From Variovorax dokdonensis (GTDB lineage: Bacteria > Pseudomonadota > Gammaproteobacteria > Burkholderiales > Burkholderiaceae_C), in the NCBI RefSeq assembly GCF_030316895.1, contig NZ_JASZYV010000001.1, positions 930,001-994,000 of the forward strand: 64,000 nucleotides of DNA, written 5' to 3'. Both the position numbers and the translations under genes were made by a program. Shown here one piece after another: positions 26,717 to 36,400 of the stretch (positions are counted from its first letter, which is position 1; each line of letters opens with the position of its first letter). The notes beneath the pieces are model-generated. The model did no database searches, had not been told where the DNA came from, and saw nothing but the letters and a program-made list of their open reading frames with translations.

Positions 26717-27523
26717 CTAGTAGCCGAGCCACGCCGTCAGCGTGCGCTCGGTCTCGGCCGACGGCGCGACAAAGCCGCTGTAGCCCGACGCCGCCAATGC
26801 GCGCTTGCCCGTGTCGTTCCCCGACAGATCCAGCAGCGACTCGCGCAGTTGCGCCGTGGTGGTCGCATCCAGCTTGGTCGACGACAGCCACTGCTTGATC
26901 GGCACGGGTCGCGACTCGGCGCAGGTCTTGCCGCCTTCGGCCTTCCATGCCTTCACCACGCCCGCCGAGGCGGTGGCGCCATATACCGCGAAGCCGTTTT
27001 GCACGTAGAAGGGCACGGCGTCCTGGTAGCGGGTGGTGGTGAGCTTCACCGCTGACTCCGCAAGCCCTTTTTCGCGCAGCATGGCCCGGGTGACGACGGC
27101 GGTGATCGAGTCGGGATCGGGGGTGACCAGGCTCTTGCCGGTGATGGTCTTCCAGTCGGTGATGGGCTGCGCTTCCTTGCACAGCAGCGACACCTTGTAT
27201 TCGGTATAGCCGGACGTCCAGGCCAATGCCTTGTAGCCGCCGGACTTGCTGGCCTCGAAAGCCAGGTGCGCCGGATGCAGGAAGGCCACGTCGACCGACT
27301 GCGTCTTGAGCGCCTCGCGGGCCGCCTTGTACGAGCTGAGCACCTTGATCGTGACCGGCTGGCGCAGCGACTTCGACAGCGCCTCGGCGATGGGCGCGAA
27401 GCGCTCCTCGATCTGGTTGTCCGTGGCGCGATAGGTCACGCCTTCGGTCACGCCGATCACCAGCGCATGCGCCGAGCCTGCGGCCCACAGGCCAAGCGCG
27501 ATGGGCAGCAAGGCGAGCTTCAT
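26717..27523 (-). CDS. PhnD-like substrate-binding protein
   Basis: A 268-residue periplasmic binding protein with a clear signal peptide (about residues 1-20, 'LGLWAAGSAHA'). The mature part resembles PhnD-type phosphate/phosphite/phosphonate binding proteins: 'YRATDNQIEERFAPIAEALS', 'VDVAFLHPAHLAFEA', 'TPDPDSITAVVTRAML' and 'VPFYVQNGFAVYGA'. An AGGAGA ribosome site supports the ATG at 27523; in-frame starts further upstream are not signal-like. No ABC permease or ATPase is adjacent, so either it works with components elsewhere or it is a sensor-type binding protein. The ligand is not known. Confidence 0.82.
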   Translation of the reverse strand: MKLALLPIALGLWAAGSAHALVIGVTEGVTYRATDNQIEERFAPIAEALSKSLRQPVTIKVLSSYKAAREALKTQSVDVAFLHPAHLAFEASKSGGYKALAWTSGYTEYKVSLLCKEAQPITDWKTITGKSLVTPDPDSITAVVTRAMLREKGLAESAVKLTTTRYQDAVPFYVQNGFAVYGATASAGVVKAWKAEGGKTCAESRPVPIKQWLSSTKLDATTTAQLRESLLDLSGNDTGKRALAASGYSGFVAPSAETERTLTAWLGY

Positions 27524-27569
27524 CTCTTGTCTCCTGATTGCGCCGCTCGTCATGGCGGCGTCGACACAC

Positions 27570-27604
27570 AAAAAAAGGGGCGAAACCCTGGAAGGCGTCG
27601 CCCC
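27570..27604 (-). terminator. Rho-independent terminator (minus strand)
   Basis: On the minus strand ggggcga and tcgcccc form a 7-pair stem with a 14-nt loop, followed by seven T residues. It lies downstream of the hypothetical gene at 27694-28221 and upstream of the PhnD-like gene, so it separates their transcripts. Confidence 0.8.
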
Positions 27605-27693
27605 AATTGCAAATCAGTGTAAGTTGATGTGTCTAACCCGGCGAGTCAGCCAAAAGGTTTCAGATCGTTGCCAATCGAGAGCTTTTTCACGAA

Positions 27694-28221
27694 TCAGGGC
27701 TGGCGAAGAACGGGGAGTTCGAGGAAGTCCGTCGGCATGAAGCCCGAAGGCGAGGCTGCGCGCTCCCGCCGCGGTGCAGGCGGCTCTGGAATGGGATCGA
27801 CCGGCAAGTCGAAAGATTGCAGGTCGGTCGGGTCGAACTCGGCTTCGGCTGCCTCCCGCATCGCGCGCAGATGGGCCGCATGGGCCTGCCGGGCGGCCTC
27901 GCGGCGGCGGGTGGTGTGCTCGCGCAGGCGAGCCAGATCGGAGCGGACTTCTTCCAGCGTGCGCAGGGCCTGGGTCGCCGCAGGCGCTTCTTGCGTCGCG
28001 GCGGGGACACGGATGGCCGTTTCGGCCTGCAGCGACATCGGCAACGTGACCTTGCTGCCAAGCGTGGGCTCCGAAGCCCGAACCGAATCCTGGAAGCGGA
28101 TCGTGTCCCTCACGCTGGGCCGCTGGTCCATCGCCGCACGCCGGTGAATGCGCGCCTTGGGCGCGAACAACGGCTGGTTCAGAAACCGGATCAGTCGACC
28201 GAGGAGGTGCTGGCTCGTCAT
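27694..28221 (-). CDS. Hypothetical protein, Ala/Arg/Glu-rich
   Basis: A predicted 175-residue soluble protein that I do not recognise. The N-terminal third is basic, a helical charged stretch with coiled-coil character runs through about residues 80-122 (Arg/Glu/Ala-rich), and the C-terminus is acidic then proline-rich ('PVDPIPEPPAPRRER'). There is no signal peptide or membrane segment. The start at 28221 (MTSQHLLGRL) is a guess among several; no strong ribosome site is seen. A terminator follows the gene, and it is divergent from the globin gene. Composition and terminator suggest it is real. Confidence 0.6.
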   Translation of the reverse strand: MTSQHLLGRLIRFLNQPLFAPKARIHRRAAMDQRPSVRDTIRFQDSVRASEPTLGSKVTLPMSLQAETAIRVPAATQEAPAATQALRTLEEVRSDLARLREHTTRRREAARQAHAAHLRAMREAAEAEFDPTDLQSFDLPVDPIPEPPAPRRERAASPSGFMPTDFLELPVLRQP

Positions 28222-28375
28222 GGAGAGACTCTTAGGCAAAAGTGTTACTGAGATTGTTGCCAAAAGCGTCCCGCGCGGCATTGTTCCGGGCGCAAGTGCG
28301 CGAGTCGCGCTGCGCACAATTGCACGAAACCCCGGCCAGAGGCGCCGGGATGCGGCGGCAGGGGATACTCGGGGA

Positions 28376-28798
28376 ATGCAGATCGAGGAAAAGCCACCGT
28401 TTGCCACCCCTTTCGAATGGATCGGCGGCGAAGACAAAGTCAAGGCGCTGGTGGAGCGCTTCTATGACCTGATGGAACTGGAGCCGGCCTATGCGCAGTT
28501 GCGCGCGGTGCACGGCAGTTCGCTGGACAACGCGCGCCAGCGCCTGTTCTGGTTCCTTTGCGGCTGGCTCGGCGGCCCGTCCTACTACACCGACCGCTTC
28601 GGCCATCCGATGCTGCGTGCGCGCCATCTGCCGCAAAGCATTGGGGGCCACACCATCGGCATTCGCGAGCGCGACGAATGGCTGGCCTGCATGGACCAGG
28701 CGATGCGCGAGACCGGCGTGCCGCACGACCTGCACCAGCGCCTGGCCAAGAGCTTTTTCCAGACGGCGGACTGGATGCGCAATCGCGCCGGCGCCTGA
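28376..28798 (+). CDS. Group II truncated haemoglobin
   Basis: A 140-residue globin of the truncated type. It has the short N-terminal helix and 'VERFYDLMELEP', the 'LFWFLCGWLGGPSYYTDRFG' helix E region (split here by loops), and 'GHPMLRARHLP' with the candidate proximal histidine at the end. 'ADWMRN' closes helix H. Group II globins bind oxygen and nitric oxide and are often peroxidase- or NO-dioxygenase-like. It is followed 38 bp later by a ferredoxin-reductase-type flavoprotein, which could supply electrons. The start at 28376 is set by the usual N-terminal length of the family. Confidence 0.88.
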   Translation: MQIEEKPPFATPFEWIGGEDKVKALVERFYDLMELEPAYAQLRAVHGSSLDNARQRLFWFLCGWLGGPSYYTDRFGHPMLRARHLPQSIGGHTIGIRERDEWLACMDQAMRETGVPHDLHQRLAKSFFQTADWMRNRAGA

Positions 28799-28836
28799 AT
28801 CCGAACCAACGCAAATCTGCCGGGAGACAACAGCCC

Positions 28837-30063
28837 ATGAATTCCATCGTCATCATTGGCGGCGGCCACGCCGCGGCTCAACTGTGTGCAAGCCTGGCCG
28901 AGGCCGGACAGGCTTCGCGCGTCCACCTCGTTTGCGAGGAAGCCTGCGAGCCCTATCACCGTCCGCCGCTGTCCAAGGCCTTCCTCAAGGGCGCCGACCA
29001 GACCGTGCAGGCGCATCGTCCCGCCGATTGGTACGCGCAGGCCGGCGTGCACGTGCACCTGGGCGATCCGGCGGTGGCCATCGATCGACAGGCCCGGACC
29101 GTGACGCTGCGTTCGGGGCAGGTCCTGCCTTGGGGCGAACTGGTGTTGGCCACCGGTAGCCGCGCCCGCCGACTTGCCGGATTGGGCGACGCGCCGCTGG
29201 ACAACGTGCTGTCGCTGCGCGCTGCCGACGAAGCCATGCAATTGCGCGAGCGCTTGACGCAGGCGCAATCGGTCACGGTTCTGGGCGGCGGATTCATCGG
29301 CCTGGAAGTCGCTTGCACGGCGCTGGCGCTGGGCAAGAAGGTGCTCGTGATCGAGAGCGCGCCCCGCCTGCTCGGCCGTGCGGTCTCGCCGCAGCTGTCC
29401 GAGCACGTGCTGCAGACGCATCGGGCCGCCGGCATGGAGATCGTCCTGGGCGCGCGCACCGATTCCTTCGAGGTGAAGGATGCGCGCCTCGTGTCGCTCC
29501 AACTGAATGGCGAGCGACGCGAGGTCGACCTGCTGCTGCTGGGCATCGGCGGAACGCCCGAGACCGCGCTGGCGCAGGCTGCGGGCCTGGAGTGCGCCGA
29601 CGGCATCGTGGTGGACGCCCACATGCGCACGAGCGATCCTGCGATTCTGGCGATCGGCGACTGCACCCGGTTTCCGGACCGTCGCGCGGGCCGCAGCCTG
29701 CGGCTTGAATCGGTTCAGAACGCCAACGACCAGGCGCGCACGGCGACGGCCACGCTCACCGGCGCGGCGAAGGACCACGATGCCTTGCCATGGTTCTGGT
29801 CCGACCAGGGCAGCCTGCGGCTGCAGATGGCCGGCCTGATGCCCGCTGAAGGCACGCCCGGCCTGAGCACTGTGCGCCGGCCCGGCGCGAACGAGAGCGC
29901 CTTCTCGCTGCTGCACTACGTCGACGGCCAACTTGTGTGCGTCGAGTCGGTCAACGCGCCGGTCGATCACATGATGAGCCGCAAGCTGCTCGAGGCCGGA
30001 CGCCATCCCGCGCCCGAGGTGGCGTCGGACCCGGCGGTGCCGCTCAAGAGCCTGCTGGCTTGA
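28837..30063 (+). CDS. FAD-dependent oxidoreductase (ferredoxin reductase type)
   Basis: A 408-residue flavoprotein of the BphA4/putidaredoxin-reductase family. The FAD motif is 'VIIGGGHAAAQL' at the N-terminus, with 'PYHRPPLSKAFL' following. The NAD(P)H Rossmann motif is 'VTVLGGGFIGLEVA' near residue 147, and 'ILAIGDC' near residue 270 is the second FAD contact. A C-terminal reductase domain (about 325-405) completes the fold. These enzymes pass electrons from NAD(P)H to ferredoxins or haem proteins; here the likely partner is the truncated globin encoded 38 bp upstream. No ferredoxin gene is adjacent. Confidence 0.9.
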   Translation: MNSIVIIGGGHAAAQLCASLAEAGQASRVHLVCEEACEPYHRPPLSKAFLKGADQTVQAHRPADWYAQAGVHVHLGDPAVAIDRQARTVTLRSGQVLPWGELVLATGSRARRLAGLGDAPLDNVLSLRAADEAMQLRERLTQAQSVTVLGGGFIGLEVACTALALGKKVLVIESAPRLLGRAVSPQLSEHVLQTHRAAGMEIVLGARTDSFEVKDARLVSLQLNGERREVDLLLLGIGGTPETALAQAAGLECADGIVVDAHMRTSDPAILAIGDCTRFPDRRAGRSLRLESVQNANDQARTATATLTGAAKDHDALPWFWSDQGSLRLQMAGLMPAEGTPGLSTVRRPGANESAFSLLHYVDGQLVCVESVNAPVDHMMSRKLLEAGRHPAPEVASDPAVPLKSLLA

Positions 30064-30112
30064 TGCGCGCCAGAAGCACCTGACGGCGTTCGGTGCTCGC
30101 CGGCCGCCGGGC

Positions 30113-30790
30113 TTAGCGCGCGACCGGCGCCAGCAGCACGACCAGGGCACCGGCGCCGCCTTCGGCCGGCTTGGCCTGCACGAAGGCCAGGACCTCGTTC
30201 TTCTGGATCAACCAGCGCTGCGTCTTGGTCTTGAGCACCGGCTGCTTGCCCGGTGAGCCCAGGCCCTTGCCGTGAACCACGCGCACGCAGCGGATGCCAT
30301 GCTTGTGGGCCGTGCGGATGAAGCGTGCCAGCGCCTCGCGCGCCTCGTCGCTGCGCAGGCCGTGCAGGTCGAGTTCGCGCTGGATGCTCCATTCGCCGGC
30401 GCGCAGTTTGCGCGTCACGTCCGTGCCGATGCCGGGGCGGCGAAAGCTCATCGCGTCGTCGGCATCGAGCAAGGTGCCCACGTCGAACTCGTCGGAAAGC
30501 GATTCGATCAGCACCCGCTGCTCGTCCAATTGATGCTGGAAAGGGATCGGTGCCGGCGGCTCGGGCGCAAGTGCCACCGTTTGCTGACGCTTGCGCAGCG
30601 GCTGCGTGGCGCCGATGGCGCGGGCGAACAGGTTCTGCTCCGCCTGCCGCTTCAGGGCCAGAGCCGCCTCTGCAGCACGCCTGGCCGCCTCTCGCTCCCG
30701 CTGCTCGGCGAGCTCGGACGCCAGGTTCTTCAGGTCACCCAGGCTTTTCAATGCGGTGGGCTTGGATGGACGGCGGGGAGTGGAAGGCAT
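30113..30790 (-). CDS. Smr domain protein
   Basis: A 225-residue cytoplasmic protein with a charged, helical N-terminal half (Arg/Glu/Ala-rich, coiled-coil like, about residues 15-60) and a C-terminal Smr domain. The domain is marked by 'LDLHGLRSDEAREAL' near residue 141 and 'VVHGKGLGS' near residue 173. Smr domains are nucleases related to the MutS2 C-terminus; E. coli SmrB acts on collided ribosomes. The N-terminal extension and length fit the proteobacterial SmrA/B group. It is convergent with the flavoprotein gene. Confidence 0.9.
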   Translation of the reverse strand: MPSTPRRPSKPTALKSLGDLKNLASELAEQREREAARRAAEAALALKRQAEQNLFARAIGATQPLRKRQQTVALAPEPPAPIPFQHQLDEQRVLIESLSDEFDVGTLLDADDAMSFRRPGIGTDVTRKLRAGEWSIQRELDLHGLRSDEAREALARFIRTAHKHGIRCVRVVHGKGLGSPGKQPVLKTKTQRWLIQKNEVLAFVQAKPAEGGAGALVVLLAPVAR

Positions 30791-30883
30791 GAGAAAGGCG
30801 GATGCGTGCGGGCCCCATGCTGGCGGCGGGCGCTGCGCGGATGCAGACGCCCGAATCGACTGGGCCGGATGACCGGAAGGGTA

Positions 30884-32857
30884 TCAGGCCCGTTCGAGCG
30901 TTGTCGGGCAGCGCAGTTCCAGCAGTGTGCTGCCGGGCGTGGAGTGGATGTCGAGCTGTCCATCCAGCCGCTGGGCGCGAGCGCGCATGTTCGACAGGCC
31001 CATGCCGCGCGGCGTGCCGCTGCCGTCACCAAGGCCGGCGTCTATTCCGCGTCCGTTGTCGTGCACCGACAGCACCAACTGCTGGCCAGCCAGCGCGATG
31101 CGCACGTTCACCTGCGTGGCATGGCTGTGCCGCAGGACGTTGGTCAGCGCTTCCTGCAGCAGGCGCAGAAAGTCCAGGCCTCGGCGCGCATCCATCCTGC
31201 AGTCGGTCAGCCGTTCCACCTGCCATCGGCATTCGATGCCCGCGGCTTCCAGCAAGCGGGTGCAACGGTGGCGCAGCGGCACGATTCGTTCGGACAACTC
31301 GTCCGTGTCGTCGAATGCCGAACTTTCGATGATCAGCCGCAGGTCGTCGTTGACTTCGCGCAAGGCCCACAGCGCCTCAGCGCCCGGCTCGCCACGGCTG
31401 CGGTCCGTGCCGATCTGCGCGCCCTTCTGGAGCGCGCTGATGTGGCCGGTCAATGTCATGCCCAGCCCGTCATGCAGATCGCGCACCAGGTTGAGCCGCT
31501 CGGCCAGGCGCGTCTGCACGAGTTCGACTTCATGCTGCCGACGCAGCGTCTGCGCCAGGCGCGCCGAGGCTTCTTCGACCCGCGCGCGAAGCTCCTGGTT
31601 GAAGTTCTCCACCATGCGCAGCCCGCGCACGAGGCGCCAGGTCAGGGCGAACGAGATGCCGACCACGGTGGCCGCAGAGGCGAGCGAGGCGTAGTAGTTG
31701 TTGCCGGGCAGGAACTCCAGGAACACCAGCGTGTCGTGAATGCCGGTGCCCACGGTGAGCGCCAGGGCGCCGGCCAGAACCACGGCCTCCGGTCGCCGAT
31801 GCACGAGTGCGTCGTGCAGGATCAGGACGCAGGCGATGCTGTAGACGGTCATGCCGCCCAGCACCGTGGCATTGCGCACGTCGACGAGCACGTTTTCCGG
31901 CGCGATCAACAGTGCGAGCGCAAAGGCCGCCAGCGGCGCACCGGCCAGAAACCGCAGCCATTCGGCGCTGCGTTGGCAAAAGTGCAGGGCGAACATGAAG
32001 AAGGCCCCAAGGCTGGCCAGCAGGAACACATGATTGACGCGCTGGAAGGTGTCGGTGCTGGCAAAGGGCCACGCGGACAGGGCCACGTAGTTGTACGAAA
32101 AGGGCAGCCACAAAAGGCAAAAGAGGCTGAACCAGCCGTAGGTGATCTCGCTCGGGCGCAGCAGCCAAAGCATGCCGAAGAGGACCGCCATCATGGCCGT
32201 GATGCCGATGCTCACCCATTGAAGCGAACGCCGCACGAGATGGTCGCGCTCGGCCTCGGCGTGCAGGAGGTCCGGCGGCCCGATCGTGACCTTGCCCAGT
32301 CCGGGCTGGAAGTTCGCGAGGCCCGAGACGCGCACCAGCAGTTCGTTGTTGCCTTCCCGGAGCATGGGCGCATCGAGCCGGAAGAAGCGCGGCACATTCC
32401 AGGAGCGTGACAGGGGCTCGACGAGTTGGGCGTCGCGGTCGATCTCGGTGCCGTTGAGGTAGATGGCGCCGGCCATGGTCATGTCGCGCAGGTAGAGCCC
32501 GAGCGGTGCCGGTGGACCGCTTTCGTGCCAGCGAAGGCGGTACCAGGCCACGCCGGTGTGCGCGGGCCAGCGACTGGTCCAGATGTCGGGGAGGGTGACG
32601 GGCGTCCAGCCTGCCTCCGGCGGCACCTCTTCGGTCCAGGAAGCGCCACGCACGGCCTCGACGGCATCGAAGGAGGGGACGCCGGTCGTCGCGGCATGCG
32701 CCGGCGCGGCGATGGCGGCCAGCCACAGGAACGTCAGCGCGAGAACGATCGCGCCGGAAATGGCGCCTAGCCCAGCAACCCCAGCTCTCGAGCGGTGTAG
32801 ACCGCGCCGGCGCGGGATCGCGCCGCCAACTTGCGGTAGATGTTCTTGGCGTGGCAT
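30884..32857 (-). CDS. 7TM sensor histidine kinase (NarX/DegS class)
   Basis: A 657-residue kinase. A signal peptide or first TM (about residues 30-55) is followed by a periplasmic jelly-roll-like domain (about 58-200, with 'WYRLRW' and 'IYLNGTEI', as in sugar-binding or DISMED-type domains), seven hydrophobic helices (about 208-410), a short coiled coil, a HisKA_3 domain with His462 in 'VRDLHDGLG', and a HATPase_c domain ('LTNVLRHS', 'DNGRGID', 'GMGLSNM'). The only ATG/GTG/TTG upstream of the first hydrophobic segment is 32857, which overlaps the regulator gene by 91 bp; an ATT start near the regulator stop is the alternative. It is cognate to the regulator just upstream. Confidence 0.88.
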   Translation of the reverse strand: MPRQEHLPQVGGAIPRRRGLHRSRAGVAGLGAISGAIVLALTFLWLAAIAAPAHAATTGVPSFDAVEAVRGASWTEEVPPEAGWTPVTLPDIWTSRWPAHTGVAWYRLRWHESGPPAPLGLYLRDMTMAGAIYLNGTEIDRDAQLVEPLSRSWNVPRFFRLDAPMLREGNNELLVRVSGLANFQPGLGKVTIGPPDLLHAEAERDHLVRRSLQWVSIGITAMMAVLFGMLWLLRPSEITYGWFSLFCLLWLPFSYNYVALSAWPFASTDTFQRVNHVFLLASLGAFFMFALHFCQRSAEWLRFLAGAPLAAFALALLIAPENVLVDVRNATVLGGMTVYSIACVLILHDALVHRRPEAVVLAGALALTVGTGIHDTLVFLEFLPGNNYYASLASAATVVGISFALTWRLVRGLRMVENFNQELRARVEEASARLAQTLRRQHEVELVQTRLAERLNLVRDLHDGLGMTLTGHISALQKGAQIGTDRSRGEPGAEALWALREVNDDLRLIIESSAFDDTDELSERIVPLRHRCTRLLEAAGIECRWQVERLTDCRMDARRGLDFLRLLQEALTNVLRHSHATQVNVRIALAGQQLVLSVHDNGRGIDAGLGDGSGTPRGMGLSNMRARAQRLDGQLDIHSTPGSTLLELRCPTTLERA

Positions 32858-33480
32858 TCGACTGTGTGTACCGACAATGCCAGTTCGCGGCCGATCTCGC
32901 GGTTGGTCAGCCCTTGCGCCACGAGGCGCAGGACTTCAACCTCGCGGTCGCTCAGCACCGAGCGCTTGGCAGGGGAAGGCGGGGACCCGATCCTAGCAAC
33001 ATTAGGTAACGTTTGGTCTTCGTGTTTCCCATCGTTGGCGGGGTTACTCATCAACCGCAGGATCCGCCGCGCAATCACGGGATCGATGGGGGAGCCGCCA
33101 CGCTGCAGGCTGGCCAGCGAGAGCGCGAGTTCTTCGTCGCCGCCGTTCTTGAGCAGATAGCCCACGGCGCCGCCCTGGATGGCGCGCAGGATGGTCGCGT
33201 CGTCGCCCAGGCTGGAGACCACCACCGCTTCGCTCTGCGGCGCGTGCTCGGACAGCCACGGCAGCAGATCGAGGCCGCTGCCATCGGGCAGGCCCACGTC
33301 GAGCAGCACCAGGTCGAAGTGCCCGGACTGAAGGCGCATCCGGGCCTGGTTCAGGTTCTCGGCCTCGTCGCACATCGCCGCCGGTGCGACTTCGGCCACG
33401 ACGCCGCGCAAGCGTCGCCGCAACGCGGCGTCATCGTCCACGACCAGGATGGCGCTGAGGGGTGGGGCGGCCTTCGTCAT
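32767..33480 (-). CDS. NarL/FixJ-family response regulator
   Basis: A 237-residue regulator: receiver domain with D15/D16 ('VVDDDAA'), phosphoacceptor Asp61 in 'LLDVGLPDGSG', Lys near residue 111 in 'YLLKNGG', a roughly 40-residue linker, and a LuxR-type helix-turn-helix at about 172-235 ('LSDREVEVLRLVAQGL', 'LSVHTVECHAKNIYRKL'). It starts 19 bp after the stop of the giant TpsA gene on the same strand, so it may be cotranscribed with the exoprotein. Its 3' end overlaps the histidine kinase gene. It is a candidate regulator of the upstream two-partner secretion genes. Confidence 0.92.
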   Translation of the reverse strand: MTKAAPPLSAILVVDDDAALRRRLRGVVAEVAPAAMCDEAENLNQARMRLQSGHFDLVLLDVGLPDGSGLDLLPWLSEHAPQSEAVVVSSLGDDATILRAIQGGAVGYLLKNGGDEELALSLASLQRGGSPIDPVIARRILRLMSNPANDGKHEDQTLPNVARIGSPPSPAKRSVLSDREVEVLRLVAQGLTNREIGRELALSVHTVECHAKNIYRKLAARSRAGAVYTARELGLLG

Positions 33481-33499
33481 GCGTGGATTGTGGGGCGAC

Positions 33500-36400
33500 T
33501 CACTGGCCGCTGAAGACCACAGGCACGGCCTTGGTGGAGCCATCGGCCTGCGGCACCTTCACCTGGACTTTGACGTCGCCCTTGAAATCCGCCGGAGGGG
33601 TGCCTTGCAGCTTGCCGGTGGCGGCGTCGAACTTGAGCCAGGAGGGCAGCGGCTTGCCGTCGCTCAAGGTGGCGACGGGCTTGCTGCCCTTGGGAGCGTT
33701 GGCCACCAGCGGCACCGAAGCGCTGACCGCGGCTGGCGCGCCGCCCGAAGGCTTCACGCCCTGCTGGATGACGACGGCGCCGCTGCCGCCGTTGAGCGTC
33801 GTGCCCTGGACCGTGGTGCCGCTCTGGTTGTCGACGTATACGCTGGCGACGCCGCTGCCACCCTTCTGGTCGAGCGGATTGCGGGCTGGCTTGGCGTTGC
33901 CGGTGCCAGTGCCGGTGCCGGTGCCGGTGCCAGTGCCAGTGCTGGTCCCGGTCCCGGTCCCGGTCCCCGTGCTGGTGCTGGGCTTGGCGCTCTTCCAGGT
34001 GCTGCCGGTTCCGCTTCCGTTGCCAGTCCCGGTCCCCGAGTTGCCACCCTGCGTCGTGCCGGCGTTGCCCGTCGTGTTGCTGCCGCTCGTTCCCGTCTTC
34101 TTCGTGGGCGTCTGGCTGGAGCCGGATGCCGATGCCGCAACGCCCAAGGTGGAAGAGCTGTGCGTGCTGACCGCGTTGTTCATCTCGAACGTGCCGCCGG
34201 TGCTCACGCCGATGCCACTGGCAGCGCTCACCTGCGTGCCTTCCAGCTTCGTGTTGCCGCCGGAGCTCAGCGTGATGGTGCCGCCGCCACTGCTGATGGA
34301 GCCGACGCTGGCCGTGTTGCTGTCGGACTTGGACGTGGCGACGCCGAACGATGCCGCGCCGGATCGCTGGTCGACCTCGGTCTGGCCGGTCTTCTTGCCG
34401 GTGGTGGCGTTCTTGGTGCCGCCCTTCGAAGCCTTGCCCGCCGAGCCGCTGGCCGACACATCCACGCCGAGCGAATCGCTGTGCTCCACGGTCCGTGCCG
34501 CCTTCATGTCGATGTTGCCGCCGGCCGCTACCGTCACGTCGCCGCTGGTGCTGGCAATCTGCGTGCCGGTAAAGCTGGCGTCGCCGCCGCTCTTGATGGT
34601 CAATGGCCCACTGCCGCTGGTGATGCTGCCCGCCACATCCTGGTCGAGGCTGTAGTTGGATTTGCTCACGCCCACCGCCGCCGCAGCCGCGCCACCGCTC
34701 TTGCCGCCGCTGGCCGACACATCCACCGCCAACCCTTCGCTGTGCGCGGAGGCCGTGTTTTTGGCTGCATCGAACTTCACGTTGCCACCCGCGTCCACCG
34801 TGGCCGCGCCGCCGGCGGCAAGGTTCGTGCCTTCGAAGCGGGCGTCGCCGGTGGTCGTCACGTTGAGGTTGCCGCCGGCGCTGATGCCGCCAACCACGGC
34901 CGTGCTGCCGCTGGCGCTGCTCTTGTTGCCTTCGTAGCCGACTTCCGCGCCCACCTCCTTTTTCACCAGGTCGACGCTGACCGTGGCGCTGGCGCTCTTG
35001 TCGGTCGACGATTCGCTGTAGGTGTTCTGCGCGGCGCGGTAGTCGAGCGAGCTGGCCCCCAGCGTGACGTCGCCGCCTGCGGCGATCTGCGTGCCCTCCA
35101 TCGTCGTCGCACCGCTGGACTTTGAATTGACGTTGCCGCCCATGCGGATGCTCGACGTGACCGCCTCGCTGCTGTTGGACGAGCTGGTGCTGTTCTCGTA
35201 CTCGTAGCTGGCCCGGATGCCCGCGCCGGCGCTGCTCTCCTTCTTGGGCTTGTTGGCGTTCGGCCCCACCTGGCCCTGTGCACTGAACTCGGCGCCCGCT
35301 TCGGCATAGGCGCCGATCTTCGCGGTGTGGGTGGTGCTGTCCGAGGAGCTGTAGGTGGTGTTGCGCGCCGCGAAGCTGTCGATGGTCTGCGCGGACTGGT
35401 TGAGGTTGCCCGCGCCCTCGATCTGCGTGCCCACGTCGGTGATGTTGTTCGTCGCCGTGCGGTTGATGTCGCCGCCGGATTTCAGCGACGAGGTCACGGC
35501 GGTGGTGGAGCCTTCGACCGAGTTGCTCTTCGTGTTGGAGCCATAGAGCCCCACCTCCACGCCGGCGGAACCACCGGCCTTCGCGCCCGCCTGCGCGCCC
35601 AGCCCGACGTCTGCATTCGCATTGGCCGAGCCTTGCGCCTTGGCGTCGGCGTACAGGCCCGCCGTGGTCACGTCGCTGCTGCTGGTGGTTTCGTGCTTGT
35701 CGGTGGCGGCCAGGAACTGCATGTCCGTGGCCTTGAGGTCCATGTTGCCGCCCGAGCTCATGCTCGAACCCTGCAGCGTCAGCGTGTCGCTGGCCGTCAC
35801 GCTCAGGTTGCCGCCAGCGTTGATGGCGGAGCCCTGGTTCCTTGTATCGAGCGTGGTGTTGGTGGTCTTCTCGCGCTGGTAGAGGTCGACCTTGTTCTCC
35901 GATGTGGCCTCGGCGCCGGCGCTGGCCGACGCGCTGGCCCCCGGCGTGCCCTTGCCGCCTTGCGCCGAAGCCGCTGCCTGCGCCTGCCCGCCCACCTTGT
36001 TATCGGTGCTGGCCATGAGGCCGATGCGTTCGGTGGTCGTCGTCGTGCTGGTGGTGTGCACGTCTTCTGCGGCCAGCAGGTTGACGTTCTTGGCGTCGAC
36101 GCTGGCGTTGCCGCCGGCGTTGATGGTCGAGCCTTGCAGGTTCACGTCCTGTCCGGCTTTCACGCTCACGTCCTTGCCGAAGTTGAGCGTCGAGCCCACA
36201 TGCACGAGGTCGGTGCTGTTGGACGTCGTGGTTGTGGTCGAACTGAATGCGAGCCCCGCCGAGCCCTGGCCGCCTGCCGAGCCCGAGGCACCCGCGGATG
36301 CCGAAGCCAGGCCGCGGCCGCTGGCGGCCTGCGCCGATGCTTCGGATTCCTTCGACTTGCCGCTGCCCGAGCTGACCTGCATGACGCCGGTCTTCTTGGT

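Noticed and set aside
25258..26898. 546-codon plus-strand frame inside the FtsX-like permease gene
   Set aside because: Its composition is typical of an out-of-frame reading of a GC-rich gene, and the permease frame has coherent membrane helices.
33500..33800. Contact-dependent inhibition toxin at the TpsA C-terminus
   Set aside because: No VENN-like boundary, no toxin motif and no small immunity gene follow; the next gene is a response regulator 19 bp away.
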